This document shows, in pieces, positions 27,486 to 36,450 of a stretch of 64,000 nt of DNA (within the stretch, counting starts at the first letter, position 1; each line of letters starts with the position of its first letter). Made by a program: the position numbers and the translations under genes. Origin of the DNA: Candidatus Brocadia pituitae (lineage in GTDB: Bacteria; Planctomycetota; Brocadiia; Brocadiales; Brocadiaceae); NCBI GenBank assembly GCA_017347445.1, contig AP021856.1, positions 2,116,613-2,180,612 on the forward strand, written 5' to 3'. The notes under the pieces were generated by a model. That model made no database searches. It was not told the DNA's origin and saw nothing but the letters and a program-made list of their open reading frames with translations.

Positions 27486-28946
27486 TTAAGTAGTAACGGC
27501 TTCCATAGCAGGTTTTGAAACAGCCACGGTACTAGATTTGTAGCTGTCTTTATAATAATCACCTGAATCATATAACTCCTTCAAATTCTGCAAAACCTGT
27601 TCAAACACTTGCTTCCAATCGGAACCTACCCTGAATGCGAACATGGAGTTTCTTGGGTTTTTTGTTGTCTTTATTGAATTTCTAAACCGCATCCGTAAGT
27701 TATCACCTGCGTAAACATGATCATAAATATACTGCATCCCCTCGATGAAGTCTTCTAAGGTCATATCGACGAGACGGTGCACAATATGGGCAGTGTCATA
27801 ATATTGCCAATCCTCTGGATAATTCTTTCTGAAAATCCTTTTTTCTGAATCCAACCTTGCATAAAGCTGTGTCTTCGGGAATGGGCAGTTGATTCCGAAG
27901 GTAAGAATATCAATGTTGTTTTCCAATATAAATTCGGTCATTCTTTTAAAGGAATCTTTATCGTCACCGTCTGCTCCAAACACGACGGAACCCCATACGA
28001 CCAAGCCCGCATTGTGTATTTTTTGAATACAATCAAAATAACTATCTGTACCTAATTTAAGATTTACCCGTTTGTTCATCTTCTGCAAAACAGCCTCATT
28101 CGTGGATTCTATGCCAATAAGCATACCAAAATTACCGCTCTTGGCCATATAGTCTAACGTTTCAGGGTCTTGAGAAATATTTAAAGCAGTGAATCCCAAC
28201 CAGTCTTTGTGTATGCCACGTTCCACCATCCCTTTGAAAAGATCTCGCGCCCTCTCGTTTGACTTTTTCCCGTGTCCATAGAAGTTGTCTTCTGCAAGCA
28301 TTAAACCCATATAATCCGTTGCTGCCATCTCATCAAGGACATCTTCATAAGGTCTTTCTCTGAACTTTCTGCCCTGGAACGTAGGTACACTGCAGAAATC
28401 ACAATAGTTTGGACATCCTTTTGTTGTGACGATAGAAGAAAACTTATAGTTATATTTTTTCTTCATAAGTTCACGGTTTGGATATACCTTTTTCATCAGA
28501 CTGAGGGGAGGCAAACCACCTTGGTAAATCTTTTTTAGCTTTCCTGCTTCAAAATCTTTTATGACCTGAGGCCATACTTCTTCTGCCTCACCGACAAAGA
28601 CGGAGTCTACATAATTTGCCGCTTCTTCAGGCACCACGGATGCGTGTATTCCACCCATGATTACCGTCATACCTCTCTTCCTGCAAGCCTCAGCAATTTT
28701 GTAAGCACGGGGGGATTGATAGGTAACAGCAGTAATACATACCAGATCAACAGGTTTAAAGGTAAGTTCTCCGTTATCGTCAATTGCTAGTTCCAGATTC
28801 TCGTCAATAACATCAAAATCCCAATTGCCCGGTGTAAGCGCAGCAACATAAGCAAGATTCAATGGCATCTGCACTATTACGGTAATACTTTCTTCACCAT
28901 GCCTACCCGGTTTGTGCGGGTTAATTAACATCATTTTTCTTTTCAT
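27486..28946 (-). CDS. B12-binding radical SAM protein of the ladderane-type cluster
   Basis: 486 residues. N-terminal cobalamin-binding Rossmann region (about 1-135; VIMGGIHASVVPEEA and FVGEAEEVWP are typical), then a radical SAM barrel with the 4Fe-4S motif Cys178-x3-Cys182-x2-Cys185 and a GGIES-like GIESTNEAVLQKMNK. It is of the HpnP/BchE-like class B type, which rearranges, methylates or cyclises unactivated carbons. In anammox literature, radical SAM proteins in such clusters are proposed for ladderane ring formation; no enzyme has been proven. GGAGG precedes the ATG, four bases after the CrtI-like gene. Confidence 0.9.
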   Translation of the reverse strand: MKRKMMLINPHKPGRHGEESITVIVQMPLNLAYVAALTPGNWDFDVIDENLELAIDDNGELTFKPVDLVCITAVTYQSPRAYKIAEACRKRGMTVIMGGIHASVVPEEAANYVDSVFVGEAEEVWPQVIKDFEAGKLKKIYQGGLPPLSLMKKVYPNRELMKKKYNYKFSSIVTTKGCPNYCDFCSVPTFQGRKFRERPYEDVLDEMAATDYMGLMLAEDNFYGHGKKSNERARDLFKGMVERGIHKDWLGFTALNISQDPETLDYMAKSGNFGMLIGIESTNEAVLQKMNKRVNLKLGTDSYFDCIQKIHNAGLVVWGSVVFGADGDDKDSFKRMTEFILENNIDILTFGINCPFPKTQLYARLDSEKRIFRKNYPEDWQYYDTAHIVHRLVDMTLEDFIEGMQYIYDHVYAGDNLRMRFRNSIKTTKNPRNSMFAFRVGSDWKQVFEQVLQNLKELYDSGDYYKDSYKSSTVAVSKPAMEAVTT

Positions 28947-28950
28947 ACAT

Positions 28951-30411
28951 TTACCTCCACTTCTCCTTCTCCATAATTAAATTAGCTACACCCCATCCAG
29001 AAGACACAACCGCACAAATTCCAGGACCTGGCATTGTCCAATGTCCCGCTAGATACAGATTATCAACCGGTGTCTGATGAGGAAGTCGGTTATCTCCTAT
29101 TTGATCCACGCTAACCTCCCAGCCATAGGCTGCACCATCGGTATTTAACGTGTATCTCTCTAAAGTTTTTGGGGTAGCCGCTTCTATTACTTCAATATAT
29201 TTTCTTATATCAGGAGCATATTTCTCTATTTTGACTATTGTGTCTGCTATCATATTTTCTTTAAAAGACTTCCAATCTCTAACAATTTGGTATTTTTCTT
29301 TTGCAAGATAAACAACCACGGAGAGTATTTGTTTATCCGGTGGGGCAAGTGTTGGGCATATCGTTGTCGGAATTGAAACATACAACCACTCTTCATCCTT
29401 GTAACTTGAGTCAGGAGTAGTATGATAAAATCCTCTTTTTAATTTGCTTAAATCTGCACCTTTACCAATGCCTAAATAGAGAAGAGAAAACGAGCAGCTA
29501 GTCCTCATTTCTTTAACTCTTTCCAGAAAAGAGGTATCTAATTTACCTGCTAGCAATCCGAAAAAAGTTTGTTTTGCGTCTACATTTGAAACAACCACTT
29601 TCGACGATATCTCTTTTCCATCTTGCAAGGTAACGCCAAGTGCGGTGTTTGCGTTGCAGAAAATTTTCTTGGCTGTCGATGATAGCATAACGTGACCGCC
29701 AAAATCAACAAATTTCTTAAAAAAGGCATTAGCAAACTCTTGTGTACCGCCTGCAGGAAAAAAGGCGCCATCTTTAAGATAGTTGATCATCATTTGACAC
29801 ATACCAATGGCGGAAGCCTGGGTAGGGGGGAGGCCTATGTAACCCCATTGGCCGGAAAGTATCATCTTGAGCTCGTCATCATGAAAAAAGGTATTGAGCA
29901 TTTCACGATACGTCTGGTTTCTGTATTTATCCAGGATTTGGCTTTTTTCGTTATGAAAGGTCGCTCGGTAGAGTTTGAGAAAATCCTGGAAAAAATGCTT
30001 GATACCATCTTTTTCCGATGGATATCGGTCTTGTAAACGCACAATATATTCGTCCACATCGGCTGGAATTTCGATAGTGAAGCTGGGGAAAATCAAATGG
30101 TCCATGGGGTCAAGAGGATAAAAATTCATCTCTATCCCCAAAGTTTTGAGACAACGGCCTATAATTCCCCATTTTCCACACCCACCGATATGATGGACTG
30201 CCGCATCAAAATTGAAACCTTTTCTTTTAAAGGAGGTACAATAACCGCCAGGAATGGAATGCTGTTCTATGATAAGCACCTTTTTCCCGCTCTTCGCAAG
30301 AAATGCACCACAAACTAAACCAGCGATGCCTGCACCAATTATAATTGCATCATAATAAAGATATAATGCATCCTTTTTTGTGGACTGAATGCATCGGCTG
30401 GAAGGTATCAT
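28951..30411 (-). CDS. CrtI/phytoene-desaturase-like FAD oxidoreductase
   Basis: 486 residues. FAD motif AIIIGAGIAGLVCGAFLAKSGKKVLIIE (about 22-48) followed by GGYCTSFKRKGFNFD, and the C-terminal LYLAGHWTMPGPGICAVVSSG that closes the FAD site in CrtI-type desaturases and isomerases. In this cluster it is expected to add or shift double bonds in a polyunsaturated acyl chain, as suggested for ladderane precursors. The start lies three bases after the stop of the inactive ketoacyl synthase, implying coupling. No carotenoid genes (CrtB, CrtE) are close, which argues against carotenoid synthesis. Confidence 0.9.
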   Translation of the reverse strand: MIPSSRCIQSTKKDALYLYYDAIIIGAGIAGLVCGAFLAKSGKKVLIIEQHSIPGGYCTSFKRKGFNFDAAVHHIGGCGKWGIIGRCLKTLGIEMNFYPLDPMDHLIFPSFTIEIPADVDEYIVRLQDRYPSEKDGIKHFFQDFLKLYRATFHNEKSQILDKYRNQTYREMLNTFFHDDELKMILSGQWGYIGLPPTQASAIGMCQMMINYLKDGAFFPAGGTQEFANAFFKKFVDFGGHVMLSSTAKKIFCNANTALGVTLQDGKEISSKVVVSNVDAKQTFFGLLAGKLDTSFLERVKEMRTSCSFSLLYLGIGKGADLSKLKRGFYHTTPDSSYKDEEWLYVSIPTTICPTLAPPDKQILSVVVYLAKEKYQIVRDWKSFKENMIADTIVKIEKYAPDIRKYIEVIEAATPKTLERYTLNTDGAAYGWEVSVDQIGDNRLPHQTPVDNLYLAGHWTMPGPGICAVVSSGWGVANLIMEKEKWR

Positions 30412-30414
30412 GAA

Positions 30415-31656
30415 TTACGGTTTGTATTTGGAGATAATTAAGGACGAATTGTTTCCCAGTCGTGAGAAGGTGTTGATAAGGACATTTTTAACGGGTACGA
30501 CCCTTGCAGTATTAGCTACATAATCCAGATCGCAGTCAGGGTCATGTTCCTTATAGTTAATTGTGGGTGGTACGGTGTGTGTGCTGATAGACATTACTGC
30601 TGCTATTGTTTGCAATGCCCCAGATGCATCATAGCATTCACCAGTCATAGATTTAATGGCGCTTACAGGGATAAGATTTGCTCTCATACCAAAAACTTCT
30701 TTAATAACCATGGTTTCCATGGCATCGCCATAGACACCGGAATAGGCATTTGCGGATATATAAGAAATATCGTTCAACGTCAGATTTGCATCCAAAATGG
30801 CACTCATGATAGCTCTTTTGTTGCCATCTATCTGATAATCCTTGCTGATTGCCATTTTTGGATCAAACGCAGTTCCATAACCTTTTATTTCTGCATAAAT
30901 AGTTGCATTTCGATTCAAAGCATCTTCCAAAGTTTCCAGAATAACTAAGGCAGCGGCCTCGCCAATGACCATTCCGTTGCGCCTTTTATCGAAGGGTGCT
31001 GAAATTTCCTGATTCCCTTCCTTGCTTCCTGATAAGATCTGTGAATTATGTGCTCCCCAAAAAATGTCATGCGTTAATCCATGCACGCCGCCGGCGATCA
31101 CAGCCTTTACCCGGCCCATCCGAAGAAAATCCGAGGCATAGATAATTGCATCGACACTGCTGGTTACACCGTTTGAGATGGTGGTGTTCAACCCTGTGGC
31201 TTTACAAAAGATTGAGGCGCGGCTGGCAGGTGCATTCAATACCGTATTGGGAAAATCCATAGGATTCACATAATTAGGGCCTTCCCGCAACGACTGGAAA
31301 TCAAAAGAACTGATGCTGTCAATACTTCCATATGTTGAGCCAACGACAATTCCCAGATCATCGCCACTGTAAGTACTATTTTCTAAATTAGCATCTTTTA
31401 TGGCAAGCACGGTTGCAGACGATACAAGCAGGGAAGTTCTGTCAATATGGCGTATTCCCTTTTGCCCAAGGTAAGTCTTTGCATCAAAATCAGAAATTTC
31501 GCCAGACTGCTTACTCTTAAAGTTGCTTACATCAAACAAGGTGATGGGTTTGATACCTGAAACCCCATTGGCTAAATTTTTCCAAAAAACCTCTTTATTG
31601 CTACCAATCGGCGAAATCACTGAAACACCTGTAACAACAATCCTTGTTTTTTCCAT
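30415..31656 (-). CDS. Catalytically dead ketoacyl synthase, chain-length-factor-like
   Basis: A thiolase-fold KAS of 413 residues, clearly homologous to its neighbour over full length. Counting from ATG 31656, all three catalytic residues are lost: Cys is Val164 (in SNGVTSSVD), the first His is Asn303 (in SANAYSG) and the second His is Glu340 (in SMTGECYD). This is the pattern of a KS-beta/chain-length factor that forms a heterodimer with an active KS. The partner is the adjacent FabF-like KS, 52 bases upstream. An upstream in-frame GTG (31659) is directly before the ATG. Role in setting chain length or helping to make the long polyene precursor is inferred. Confidence 0.88.
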   Translation of the reverse strand: MEKTRIVVTGVSVISPIGSNKEVFWKNLANGVSGIKPITLFDVSNFKSKQSGEISDFDAKTYLGQKGIRHIDRTSLLVSSATVLAIKDANLENSTYSGDDLGIVVGSTYGSIDSISSFDFQSLREGPNYVNPMDFPNTVLNAPASRASIFCKATGLNTTISNGVTSSVDAIIYASDFLRMGRVKAVIAGGVHGLTHDIFWGAHNSQILSGSKEGNQEISAPFDKRRNGMVIGEAAALVILETLEDALNRNATIYAEIKGYGTAFDPKMAISKDYQIDGNKRAIMSAILDANLTLNDISYISANAYSGVYGDAMETMVIKEVFGMRANLIPVSAIKSMTGECYDASGALQTIAAVMSISTHTVPPTINYKEHDPDCDLDYVANTARVVPVKNVLINTFSRLGNNSSLIISKYKP

Positions 31657-31708
31657 CACCGGCCTCTGTTTAACGGTACGTTTTCAGTTGCGTAATATCT
31701 GACTGACT

Positions 31709-32935
31709 TCATGTTTTACCAGCAAATTTCTTAATCACCAAACAACTATTGTTGCCGCCAAATGCATGAGCATTATTCAGCGCAATAGTTACCTTTTGCC
31801 TTCTTGCTGTATTGGGCACATAATTCAAATCGCATTCCGGGTCCGGCGTTTCATAATTAATCGTCGGGGGTATGATATCGTTTTGAACGACCATGGCACA
31901 CGTAATAGCTTCTATAGCACTAGCAGCACCCATAGTATGACCAATCATCGATTTTATTGAACTAATTGCGAGATGCTCAGGTTTATTCCCAAAGACCTTT
32001 TTAATAGAGATTGTTTCTGCTTTATCATTAGCCGGAGTTCCCGTTCCATGAGCGCTGACATACTGGACATCTTCAGGTCTCAGACATGCGCTTTTTAAGG
32101 CTTTTTTCATTGCGGAAACAACACCTTCTCCATCTGGATGAGGGATGGTAATGTGATATGCATCACAACTCAGGCCGTAACCTATGATTTCAGCATAAAT
32201 GTCGGCATTTCTCTCCATTGCATGATCAAGCGACTCTAAAAGAAGCATACCGGCGCCTTCACCTACCATCATGCCTTTTCTGTTTTTATCAAATGGCTGA
32301 CATATCTCAGGCGCGATGGCACCCAATCTTGCAAATCCTGTATAAGCGACTTTCGAAAAAGGATCAGAACCGCCGGCTACCATCATATCTACCCGTCCAA
32401 ACTTAATCAAATCATAGGCGTACCCAATTGCATAATTACCCGCAGCACAGGCTGTAGGAATGATCGTATTTGGGCCTTTAAACCCAAACTCAATCGCAAC
32501 ATTAGCTGGAATATTATTACAGGGGTGCATTAAAAACAGGTCGGGGTCTACTTTGTCTTCTCCGTCTTCATGCCTGATATAATTGACTTTTTCCAGGATT
32601 TGTATCTCTCCTGCTGTGGTTCCTACAGACACGCCGATCCTTTCCGGCGCGACTTTACTCAAATCAAGCCTGGCATCATCCAATGCAAGACGTGTGGCTG
32701 CAATGGCAAACTGCGAACCTTTCCCAATTTTCTTTAAAACGCCATTTTTGATATAGTCAGAATACTTGAAATCCTTTACTTCGCATCCTTTGTGAACCTT
32801 ATATCCTGAAGTGTCAATGCATGAAACATCATCTACGCCAGATACTCCCGAAATAAGGTTGTTCCAAAATCTTTCCTTTCCCGATCCGATCGGAGTAATC
32901 ATTCCTACCCCTGTTATAACAACGTGTTTATTCAT
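31709..32935 (-). CDS. fabF: Beta-ketoacyl-ACP synthase II, active member
   Basis: 408 residues with an intact triad: Cys163 (in [12 protein letters not shown]), His296 (in [11 protein letters not shown]) and His333 (in [11 protein letters not shown]), and the usual [10 protein letters not shown]-terminus. Condenses malonyl-ACP with the growing acyl chain. Pairs with the inactive KS encoded next. Follows FabZ by 13 bases. It is a special-purpose copy in the ladderane-type cluster rather than a housekeeping gene, given the company. Confidence 0.93.
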   Translation of the reverse strand: MNKHVVITGVGMITPIGSGKERFWNNLISGVSGVDDVSCIDTSGYKVHKGCEVKDFKYSDYIKNGVLKKIGKGSQFAIAATRLALDDARLDLSKVAPERIGVSVGTTAGEIQILEKVNYIRHEDGEDKVDPDLFLMHPCNNIPANVAIEFGFKGPNTIIPTACAAGNYAIGYAYDLIKFGRVDMMVAGGSDPFSKVAYTGFARLGAIAPEICQPFDKNRKGMMVGEGAGMLLLESLDHAMERNADIYAEIIGYGLSCDAYHITIPHPDGEGVVSAMKKALKSACLRPEDVQYVSAHGTGTPANDKAETISIKKVFGNKPEHLAISSIKSMIGHTMGAASAIEAITCAMVVQNDIIPPTINYETPDPECDLNYVPNTARRQKVTIALNNAHAFGGNNSCLVIKKFAGKT

Positions 32936-32948
32936 AGCAGTGTGTATG

Positions 32949-33404
32949 TCAATGAGATATTAAGGCGTTTTTGTCTGCAATTCCAAAAGTCAAAGTTGCT
33001 TTAGCAACAGCCTTGTTTTCAACCTTTACCGATGCCTGAACAATGGCCCCCCTGGATACCATCTTTTCTACAATAATTTCTATCAAAAGCTGATCACCCG
33101 GGAAAATGGGTTTTGTAAACCTAGCGTTATTTACAGATGCCAACAAAAAAACCGCATCCTTGGTATTTTGTGTGGAAAGGCTTTTCCTGAATAGGATAAT
33201 AGAGGCCTGTGCCATCGCCTCAATGATAAGCACCCCAGGCATGATGGCGAAATCAGGGAAATGACCAACAAAGACAGGTTCGTTGCCGGAGACATTCTTT
33301 ATACAAACAATCCTTTTCCCTTCTTCAAACTCAATTGCTTTATCGATAAACAAAAAAGGATATTTTTGAGGGAGAAGAGACCGTATTTCCTCAAAAAATA
33401 TCAT
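32949..33404 (-). CDS. fabZ: 3-hydroxyacyl-ACP dehydratase
   Basis: 151 residues, a standard FabZ hot-dog: [13 protein letters not shown], catalytic His in [14 protein letters not shown] (about residue 48) and Glu in IIEAMAQ (about 62). Makes trans-2-enoyl-ACP. Second gene of the run, between ACP and KS; the cluster has its own dehydratase but no reductase or enoyl reductase, consistent with products that keep double bonds. Confidence 0.94.
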   Translation of the reverse strand: MIFFEEIRSLLPQKYPFLFIDKAIEFEEGKRIVCIKNVSGNEPVFVGHFPDFAIMPGVLIIEAMAQASIILFRKSLSTQNTKDAVFLLASVNNARFTKPIFPGDQLLIEIIVEKMVSRGAIVQASVKVENKAVAKATLTFGIADKNALISH

Positions 33405-33482
33405 TTCTTATCATCCATTTTTTTGTAAGCCACAAAGTAGACCCGATAGTAAGTAAGGCTTTTCATGTAATAACTACAAACC

Positions 33483-33758
33483 CTAAGACGAAAGTTTTCC
33501 ACTTTCCGTTAGAACAGATTTTGTCAAATCGATTGTGGCACTCAAAGAAGTAATATCAACAAGTTTTTCTTCGGGAATTTGTACCTTAAATTTTTTTTCA
33601 ATAAGCGCAAGGATTTCAAGGGCTAGAAGGGAATCTATTTCAAGGTCTTTGAAAAAATTTGCATCTCTTTTGTCCCAAATTTCTTTTTCATCTAATTCTG
33701 TAACCTCCGCAACTATAGCAGTTACACCTTTCTCAATTTCTTCGGCGTTCAAAAGCAT
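33483..33758 (-). CDS. Acyl carrier protein
   Basis: 91 residues, four-helix ACP. Ser43 in LEIDSLLALEIL carries phosphopantetheine; the classical DSL is conserved, but the preceding D-x-G is not. Slightly longer than AcpP and probably dedicated to this cluster. GGAGGAGG directly precedes the ATG at 33758. It is the first gene after a good promoter (33829-33857). Confidence 0.93.
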   Translation of the reverse strand: MLLNAEEIEKGVTAIVAEVTELDEKEIWDKRDANFFKDLEIDSLLALEILALIEKKFKVQIPEEKLVDITSLSATIDLTKSVLTESGKLSS

Positions 33759-33828
33759 CCTCCTCCATAATAAATCTGCCCTAATACTAATAACAATTTT
33801 TTAGTTAACCACGAAAACGTAGCGGCAC

Positions 33829-33857
33829 ATGTTAGCAGACACTATTTATAATGTCAA
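33829..33857 (-). promoter_or_regulatory. Sigma-70 promoter of the ladderane-type operon
   Basis: On the minus strand: a perfect TTGACA (33852-33857), 17-base spacer, TAACAT (33829-33834), about 70 bases before the ACP start. Confidence 0.65.
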
Positions 33858-33960
33858 TAATAATCTCTAACTTAATCAAGTGGATAACTGAAGAACTCTA
33901 CAATAAACCAATAACGTCTGATAATGTATATTATGTTACAATACGCAAATTTCCTAGATC

Positions 33961-34572
33961 CTATTTTACTCCTTTTGATACTTTCTTTTCATACCTTAAT
34001 TCTCTTCGTCTGTATTTATCCAATTCTCTCAATGCCTTGTATATCTGAATCTCCAGCATTGTTTCATATTTCGATAGTTCCTCACCTTTGTTTATGTTTT
34101 GCATCATTTTCAAGGCCTTCAGTTGAGTAAGTTCTTTAGTTGCCCTCTTTCGCGTTCTTAGAAACCCTTGCTCATACTCTTGAATACAAGACGTATTGTA
34201 TTCTATGGTCTGACTTTCTATTTTCAAACATCGCTTTAACCGCCAAACGCTTGAAATTAAACGATCTACAATAAGTAATTCTATTTCATCTGATGGCTTC
34301 AGTTCTTTAACAAGTTTATTTCTCAATTCATTAAGCTCGCAACTTTTTTCTTCCTCAAGTAATATTTCACGACTAAAGATATAGTGTCTCGCATCATCTT
34401 CATTGAGATTCAATGGCCCTTCGGGTATCGTGCTTTTCATAGTCTCTGTTTTTACAAGGGTGTGTGTACCAGTTGATTCAACAATAGTATTCATTATCTT
34501 ATCTACTTTTTCTTTGGCAGAAGTCTCTTTACTTTTTCCATGCAAAACATCTTCTTTTAAAATTGTTGACAT
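33961..34572 (-). CDS. Helical protein of unknown function, 203 aa
   Basis: Start taken at ATG 34572, which has GGGGAGA five bases upstream; a longer frame to 34650 lacks one. The protein is highly charged and nearly all helix. The C-terminal segment YETMLEIQIYKALRELDKYRR is of a type I recall from small uncharacterised proteins common in Planctomycetes and Acidobacteria, often scattered through genomes; the annotation there is only hypothetical. The gene lies on the minus strand upstream of the ladderane-type operon, separated by its promoter, and seems independent of it. Confidence 0.65.
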   Translation of the reverse strand: MSTILKEDVLHGKSKETSAKEKVDKIMNTIVESTGTHTLVKTETMKSTIPEGPLNLNEDDARHYIFSREILLEEEKSCELNELRNKLVKELKPSDEIELLIVDRLISSVWRLKRCLKIESQTIEYNTSCIQEYEQGFLRTRKRATKELTQLKALKMMQNINKGEELSKYETMLEIQIYKALRELDKYRRRELRYEKKVSKGVK

Positions 34573-34739
34573 TATCTTCTCCCCGTTAATATCAAAAATA
34601 TATCTTGCTAAAACATCACATACTATCTCATAATCGATGAGACTATTCAATAAAATATTTTAACATTTTATGTTCTTCTCAAAAGAACATTTGGGAGAAT
34701 TGAGATCAGATAAATGACGAGGACTGTGAGATAGATATG

Positions 34740-35396
34740 TTATTGATGTTGTGTTGTTTTTGAGGTGCCGAAAATATACGCTACATGTTCTGGTGAGATA
34801 GCTTGTGATAAATCAATAATAAAGTTTTTAATTAAAAATATTGCGTCATGAATAGTATCTTCTTTCGCAGGTATAGCAAGCCGGACCATTAAACCAGCCC
34901 TCTTTTTATTAATTAATGAGAACCATAACTGTTTTACTTTTTGTCCCTTCCAATCAATAATATTTTTATCAATACACATCCAATAAACTATTAAAAATCC
35001 ATCGGTATCCTTTTCGATATAAAGACTGTATGCTTTAAAATCACGATTTAAAAGATGAAATTCAAGGTCATTTAATTCTGTTACCTTATAGCCAGAGCTG
35101 TCTGAACATACCTTTGGGTTGTGAAAATTACCAGCATCCAGCACAAGTAAAAAAAGATTATTGCCATCGCTATTAACATATTCACGATCAAGTGTCTGGC
35201 TTACAAAATTATATGCCCCATCTTCCCTGTCCCACGTTTGCTCAACATCCTTTCCCATCCATCCATTCATTTCTAATGGTATTTTGAATTGAGAAAGGAT
35301 ATTCAGTCCTTCATATTTATTCGTCTTTGGAAAGGCGAAACAATAGATGCTTGTGAATAATAATATGGTAACTATAATAAGCCCCTGCTTGTTCAT
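34740..35396 (-). CDS. EpsI-family exosortase-associated protein
   Basis: 218 residues with an N-terminal membrane helix (about 4-22). WMGKDVEQTWDREDGAY followed by YVNSDGNNLFLLVLDAG is the typical EpsI core (usually a W, then a strand pair with CxS/P-like HNPKVC). Proteins of this family are encoded directly after, or fused to, exosortases in PEP-CTERM systems and are thought to assist export or polysaccharide assembly. Its ATG overlaps the exosortase stop by four bases (ATGA), so they are a coupled pair. Confidence 0.85.
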   Translation of the reverse strand: MNKQGLIIVTILLFTSIYCFAFPKTNKYEGLNILSQFKIPLEMNGWMGKDVEQTWDREDGAYNFVSQTLDREYVNSDGNNLFLLVLDAGNFHNPKVCSDSSGYKVTELNDLEFHLLNRDFKAYSLYIEKDTDGFLIVYWMCIDKNIIDWKGQKVKQLWFSLINKKRAGLMVRLAIPAKEDTIHDAIFLIKNFIIDLSQAISPEHVAYIFGTSKTTQHQ

Positions 35397-36220
35397 ATTC
35401 TTTTTCTTTGTAGAATTTTTTCAAGAAATAATTCTAATCCAATTAATCCAAATATGATAAAAATAAATATTATAATTCCGCTAAAGTTATGAAAAAATCC
35501 CTGACCGGTTTCTTCACCAAAATAATAGGTAATAAGGCATAATGCTATAATACGAACAAGATTACCTAAGACTGCAATAGGAACTATGGAAGAAACGAGA
35601 ATGCCCTTTCTACATAAACTGCCCCTGCTTATGTATACATATACCAGAGACAAGGAAAACATGGTAATAATGGAACGAAAACCGCTGCATGGTTGTCCCA
35701 TAAACAATTCGCACTCACCAATGGATAATAAGAGACCCTCCCTTGATATCGGGAAATGAAAAAGCCTTAGGATCATTTCAGTTATGATGGAAAGACCATA
35801 TCGCATGGGAAGCGTGAGATCATCTACCATGCCAGCGGGAATGGGAATCAAAAGTATCAGGTAGAAAAGAGGAAAGGATACGATCCTTGTTACCGGTGAC
35901 CCGTAAAGATATGTTATCATTCCGTATAAAACGGGGATCAAAGAAAGGGTCGTTACAAATAGATATTCCTGTCGCCAGCCAAAAATAAATAGTGAAATTC
36001 CAATAAGGAAACTAAAAAGTCCTATAAGATTGTTGCCTGGCCTGGCTTTTTTTATTGCCTCCCGTAAGGAGGCACGTTTTCTCCAGGTAAGCCACAAAAA
36101 CACAGGCAGGATAAAATAGGCATGCGTATAATCAGAAGTTTTCCAGCCAGAACGATAAAGCCCCAAAAAAAGAGGCGTATATAACAAAACCATTATCACC
36201 CAAATTATGTAATGGATCAT
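35393..36220 (-). CDS. Exosortase (PEP-CTERM sorting transpeptidase)
   Basis: 275 residues, about eight TM helices. The catalytic set is complete: Cys178 in QPCSGFRS, Arg223 in GNLVRII and His244 in FFHNFSG. The enzyme cleaves the PEP-CTERM signal of exported proteins and attaches them to the surface or releases them. A PEP-CTERM substrate is encoded nearby (38677-38934). It is followed by the EpsI-like partner. No riboswitch or promoter is seen directly upstream, and the intergenic region (36221-36450) contains a hairpin. Confidence 0.93.
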   Translation of the reverse strand: MIHYIIWVIMVLLYTPLFLGLYRSGWKTSDYTHAYFILPVFLWLTWRKRASLREAIKKARPGNNLIGLFSFLIGISLFIFGWRQEYLFVTTLSLIPVLYGMITYLYGSPVTRIVSFPLFYLILLIPIPAGMVDDLTLPMRYGLSIITEMILRLFHFPISREGLLLSIGECELFMGQPCSGFRSIITMFSLSLVYVYISRGSLCRKGILVSSIVPIAVLGNLVRIIALCLITYYFGEETGQGFFHNFSGIIIFIFIIFGLIGLELFLEKILQRKRI

Positions 36221-36404
36221 ATTTGTGTCTCGAAATCTAAGAATAAAGGTATAATTATTGAATTATCGGTACAGTTTTTAAAATTTTTAATGCAGAAACG
36301 GGGGAATTGTGTGAATCTGCGAAACTATGAAGTATGAACGTTCAAAAAAGATTGATGAGTATGCGGCGTTGATTGTTGTTAGCTACACACCATATTTTGA
36401 ATGA

Positions 36405-36440
36405 GAACCTGCAATCAGGTTTTATCCTGATTGCAGGTTC
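36405..36440. terminator. Strong hairpin after the propeller protein gene
   Basis: Perfect 15-bp arms GAACCTGCAATCAGG and CCTGATTGCAGGTTC with a 6-base loop, 10 bases past the stop of the gene ending at 36451. No T-run, so it may be a terminator or a mRNA-stabilising structure. Confidence 0.65.
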
Positions 36441-36450
36441 TGAGAAACAC

